Source of the DNA: Mytilisepta virgata
Taxonomy: Eukaryota > Mollusca > Bivalvia > Mytilida > Mytilidae
Direction: 5' to 3'
Assembly (NCBI GenBank): GCA_028015205.1
Contig: CM051519.1
Location: forward strand, 46,914,979-46,978,978
DNA: 64,000 nt
Shown here: piece by piece, positions 61,011 to 64,000 of the stretch
Layout of the letters: the number at the start of each line of letters is the position of its first letter
Numbering within the stretch: position 1 is the stretch's first letter
Program-made: the position numbers and the translations under genes
Notes under the pieces: model-generated
What the model was told of the DNA's origin: nothing
Seen by the model: the letters and a program-made list of their open reading frames with translations, nothing else
Database searches by the model: none

Positions 61011-61780
61011 ACGTGAACTCGTTTCATTTGGGCCAGTTCATTCTTCGGGTCGGCAAAGTTAAATATGCAAATCAAAAGCAAATAGTTAGTGAAATAAAAG
61101 ACATTATTAATGTTAATTACTTTATTCAAGTAATTAAAAGGCCTAAATAACCAAAAATAGCTCTGGTAAGTGATATATGTCCGAATTAAACGTCATATCT
61201 TCTCTTTATCTACCCTCTCTATTACATGGAATAGGCCACCCGGAAGCTTTTCTACACGTTTATTTTCACGTGGTGAATATATAAATAGGACAGGTAAGCA
61301 ACTTACGCAAGAATTCATTTATCAGGCAAATCATGAAAAATTTGTAAATTTAACAAATTCTAAGTTAAAATTAATAAGTCAATTTATTTCTCTTGTGTGC
61401 TTTTATTTTGTGTTGTTGCATTGATAAACAAATTTGTGTATTTCGCTCAGACGATCTTATTTCATCTAGAGGGGGTTTGGGGTTTAATGGTCTGTTTTTT
61501 TTCTCCAGATCTCCAAAATATAGCTTTGAAACTTTATTTTGTATAATTACTCTATAAGCCAAATTAATAGATACCGTCAAATTTTCACATATTTCTCAAT
61601 ATCAAAACCCCATATCACTTACATAAAGTTATCATACCCATTCGTTAATATGATTTGACCAGTTAACCCAGAAATATTGAGATCCACGTGTTATACTCAC
61701 GTGGTGAAATGTAAACAAACTTACACAATCGATTCTGATGAAACTTCATCACTATACAAGAACTTTCTTGACGGTTAACA
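61011..61780. promoter_or_regulatory. Intergenic region between divergent genes B and C
   Basis: The two SOUL genes face away from each other here, so this stretch should hold both promoters. CCACGTGTTATACTCACGTGGTG (E-box words CACGTG near 61685 and 61701) and TTTTCACGTGGTGAAT near 61268 are the most notable motifs. Confidence 0.4.
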
Positions 61781-61930
61781 GTTATGTAAGTATATTTGAT
61801 ATAAATACAATTGAGGCATCAGTCGGCTGTTTTATCTATTTTTATGAAGCTAAGGTAAGCTTAAAGTCTCATTTTGGAGTCTAGTAGTTATTCATACAAT
61901 AATATCAATAGTAATGACCCATACATTGAT

Positions 61931-62008
61931 CACAGGGGCTCCTTACAATTGACACAGTATGTCATCTGTGACTGATCCGGCCCCGATCTATAATAACGAG
62001 CCCCTGTG
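61931..62008. repeat. Short inverted repeat upstream of gene C
   Basis: CACAGGGGCTC (61931-61941) and GAGCCCCTGTG (61998-62008) are exact inverted copies, flanked by CATTGAT words. This may be a very small foldback or a hairpin in the first intron of gene C. Confidence 0.6.
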
Positions 62009-62580
62009 CATTGATAGAAACAATTAAGTAATGGTGTCTCATGTATACTAAGGTATATGGTCACTACATGTTAACTATTCTGAACAATAAGGTACAATAA
62101 TAACCCACCTTTCTCTCTTATTCCACATATTTTCTGATGGGCATATTAACATTCAGTCCCGTACCCCGACTTTTTTGGAGGGGGGTGAGAATTTTCCTCG
62201 GTGAGGGGTTTGGGGGACGTGTAAGACGAGGTTGAAGCTAACTATAAAACAAATGCGGGATTCTCATTTAATTCCGTGTATATTTTAAAGAGTGTTGATT
62301 TTTTTATCAGAACTTTAACAAAGAAGTTATGAAGACAAGTGAAGTTATTACAATTTTCAACCTTGAGTCAATGTTTTAAAAAAATTGACTTTAATAGAGT
62401 TTAATGGTTTTTACAGGGGGGTGCATTTGTGGAGCAAGGAAAATTATCAATATGTATCAGAAGTTTCACCTATTTTTCATGTATAACAAGTCATGCATCT
62501 TTTAACTAATAAATGAAAAACAATTCTCAGATTTATGTAACAGCTAGCCTTATTTCTAATTTTGATTTCAGCAAATCAGA

Positions 62581-63629
62581 ATGACAAGTTTTTTTAAGAC
62601 CATAGGATCAGCAGTCACTGGTAAATTTTTAGAAAAACCAAAATATGAGAGTGTTGAAAATACAGATAAAAATGTAAGTATACATGGATATACATTTTTT
62701 TTGGTGAAATCTTTCTTGTCAACCATGTATATTACCCACATATAATTACATGTAATTCAGAACATTAGCCATGAGGCTTTAGGTCGAAATAAATATACAA
62801 TATATTTATAGGTACATTTGTTGAAAAAATATATAATTTATTTGTTTTGAGTCTTAGAAATGGGAGGTTTATATACAAAGCATTTCTTGTCTGTTTCGCC
62901 GCAAGGAGTACAAATAAATTGCATATTTACCTACAATATACATTTATTTCTTTTATCCTGGCACAAATATATAGTGGGAAAAGTCATGAAAATAGAACAT
63001 TTCTTGCCTATTTTAAGAATGCAATTTCTGTCGCGTAATCTAGATAGAACATGACCATGATGGCATCATACCAGAAATTTTCATTGAAATTTACCAGGAG
63101 ATGATATTATACTACTAGATGAAAATTTGAAAAAATATTTGACATCCTTTACTTGGCTAGGTCAGTTGTCGGATAAAACATAATAATTGGTCTGTAACAA
63201 AAAGGGTGAGTGTTGTAAGGTAAAAGCAAACAAAAAATCCTGCACCAAGAAGCAACAATCAAGACATTTTTAGACAGAAAATGCCCCAAGACAAATAATA
63301 AGTAATTAATTATTTACATACTAGACCAGTTATAAAAAATCATAATAGTGTAGTGTTTGTTTATTAACATTTGTAAAACAAATTGTTGCCCAAACCTCTA
63401 ATAACAATATCTGGATGACACAAATATACCATTTATACTATTTTCATTATGAGCAAACACACAAACATGCATGCATATGAATAAAAAGTTTTTTTTTAGG
63501 GAGTTGAAGAAAGACAGTATGAAGCTGCTAAATGGGTCAGCACTGAAATTACAGGAATGAACAGTATGGATGCTGGCAGTATTGGATTTAACAGGCTTTT
63601 CAAATACATAACAGGATCGAATGAAAACA
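62581..63629 (+). CDS. SOUL/HEBP-type heme-binding protein, cytosolic, 5' part (gene C)
   Basis: Two coding exons are visible: 62581-62673 (31 codons, phase 0 end) and 63500-63629 (43 codons plus one base, phase 1 end). Consensus splice sites flank both, and an acceptor ATTTCAG at 62571 precedes the start, so a 5' UTR exon lies upstream (possible donors near 61784 and 61854). The second exon is 130 nt, the same length as gene B's exon 2. It reads GVEERQYEAAKWVST, then FNRLFKYITGSNEN, a clear SOUL N-terminal half. The N-terminus (TSFFKTIGSAVTGKFLEKP) has no signal peptide and lacks the C-x4-C-P-E-Y motif of A and B, so the protein is probably cytosolic, as in HEBP1/HEBP2. The remaining exons lie beyond 64000. 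Confidence 0.85.
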
Positions 63630-64000
63630 GTAAGCATTTTGTATCCAGATTTTCCCCATTTTATATACCTTTGACAACAAATTAAATTTTGAGTTAAATG
63701 AAAATGTCACTCTGTTATTAAAACTTTTCTTGTGATTCTAAGTACTGTCTAAAAGGCAAAACAAAAAGATCCATGTAAAATTTTTATCTTTGAATACATT
63801 TTATTTCTCAACAAACATGAATGCTAGAATTCTCGTATAAAGAAAAAAATAAGTATAAAATCTGACATGCTGATAATGTTTTCTTAAAAGAATCACAACT
63901 TTCTTTTGACCAGATATGCACTTATAATTTATCATCAAAAATGTGTTGTGAATACATGTACATTGTACTTAATTTAGATGTAGATTTTTTTCTTTCATGT

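Overview
The window is AT-rich eukaryotic DNA, almost certainly from a bivalve mollusc and most likely a mytilid-like one. The reasons are spliced genes with consensus GT/AG junctions, frequent TACATGTA words, a tRNA-derived SINE, a Ty3/gypsy LTR element, a 'pearl'/Helitron-like element with a tandem core, many foldback elements, and TTAGGG-type repeats. Host genes are sparse: only three are well supported, and all three belong to one family.

The host genes are three SOUL/heme-binding-protein (HEBP2-type) paralogs. Gene A (minus, 32276 to 29926) has four coding exons and predicts 208 aa. Gene B (minus, 60264 to 54556) has four coding exons plus a 5' UTR exon and predicts 229 aa. Gene C (plus, from 62581) runs off the right edge. 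Intron phases 0, 1 and 2 are conserved in A and B, and 0 and 1 are visible in C. A and B carry signal peptides, a C-x4-C-P-E-Y motif before the fold and an N-F-T sequon, so they look secreted. C has neither signal peptide nor cysteine motif and looks cytosolic. B and C are divergent across about 0.8-1.6 kb. A fourth, tentative gene at 11481-12730 (plus) would splice to an 80-residue protein beginning like a MADF/SANT domain.

Layout: 1-5 kb holds degenerate tandem repeats, a hairpin and a dispersed element. 7.0-10.5 kb is a tandem-core mobile element with 13 units of about 182 bp. 11.2-12.7 kb is the MADF-like candidate. 13.2-20.5 kb is a decayed Ty3/gypsy element with both LTRs, no gag, broken pol, two chromo-like modules and an internal 34-bp minisatellite. 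22.1-25.5 kb contains nested repeats. 28.4 kb has a SINE with a 12-bp target duplication. 29.9-32.3 kb is gene A. 32.9-37.4 kb has pieces of a Penelope-like retroelement. 40-44 kb has three foldback elements. 44.67 kb has a 15-bp ETS/CRE-like minisatellite. 46.4-51.0 kb is a telomere-like locus that is an imperfect inverted duplication, with SINE copies amplified on one arm. 54.5-64 kb holds genes B and C.

Exon coordinates come from reading splice signals and codon phase by eye. No alignment, expression or database search was run.
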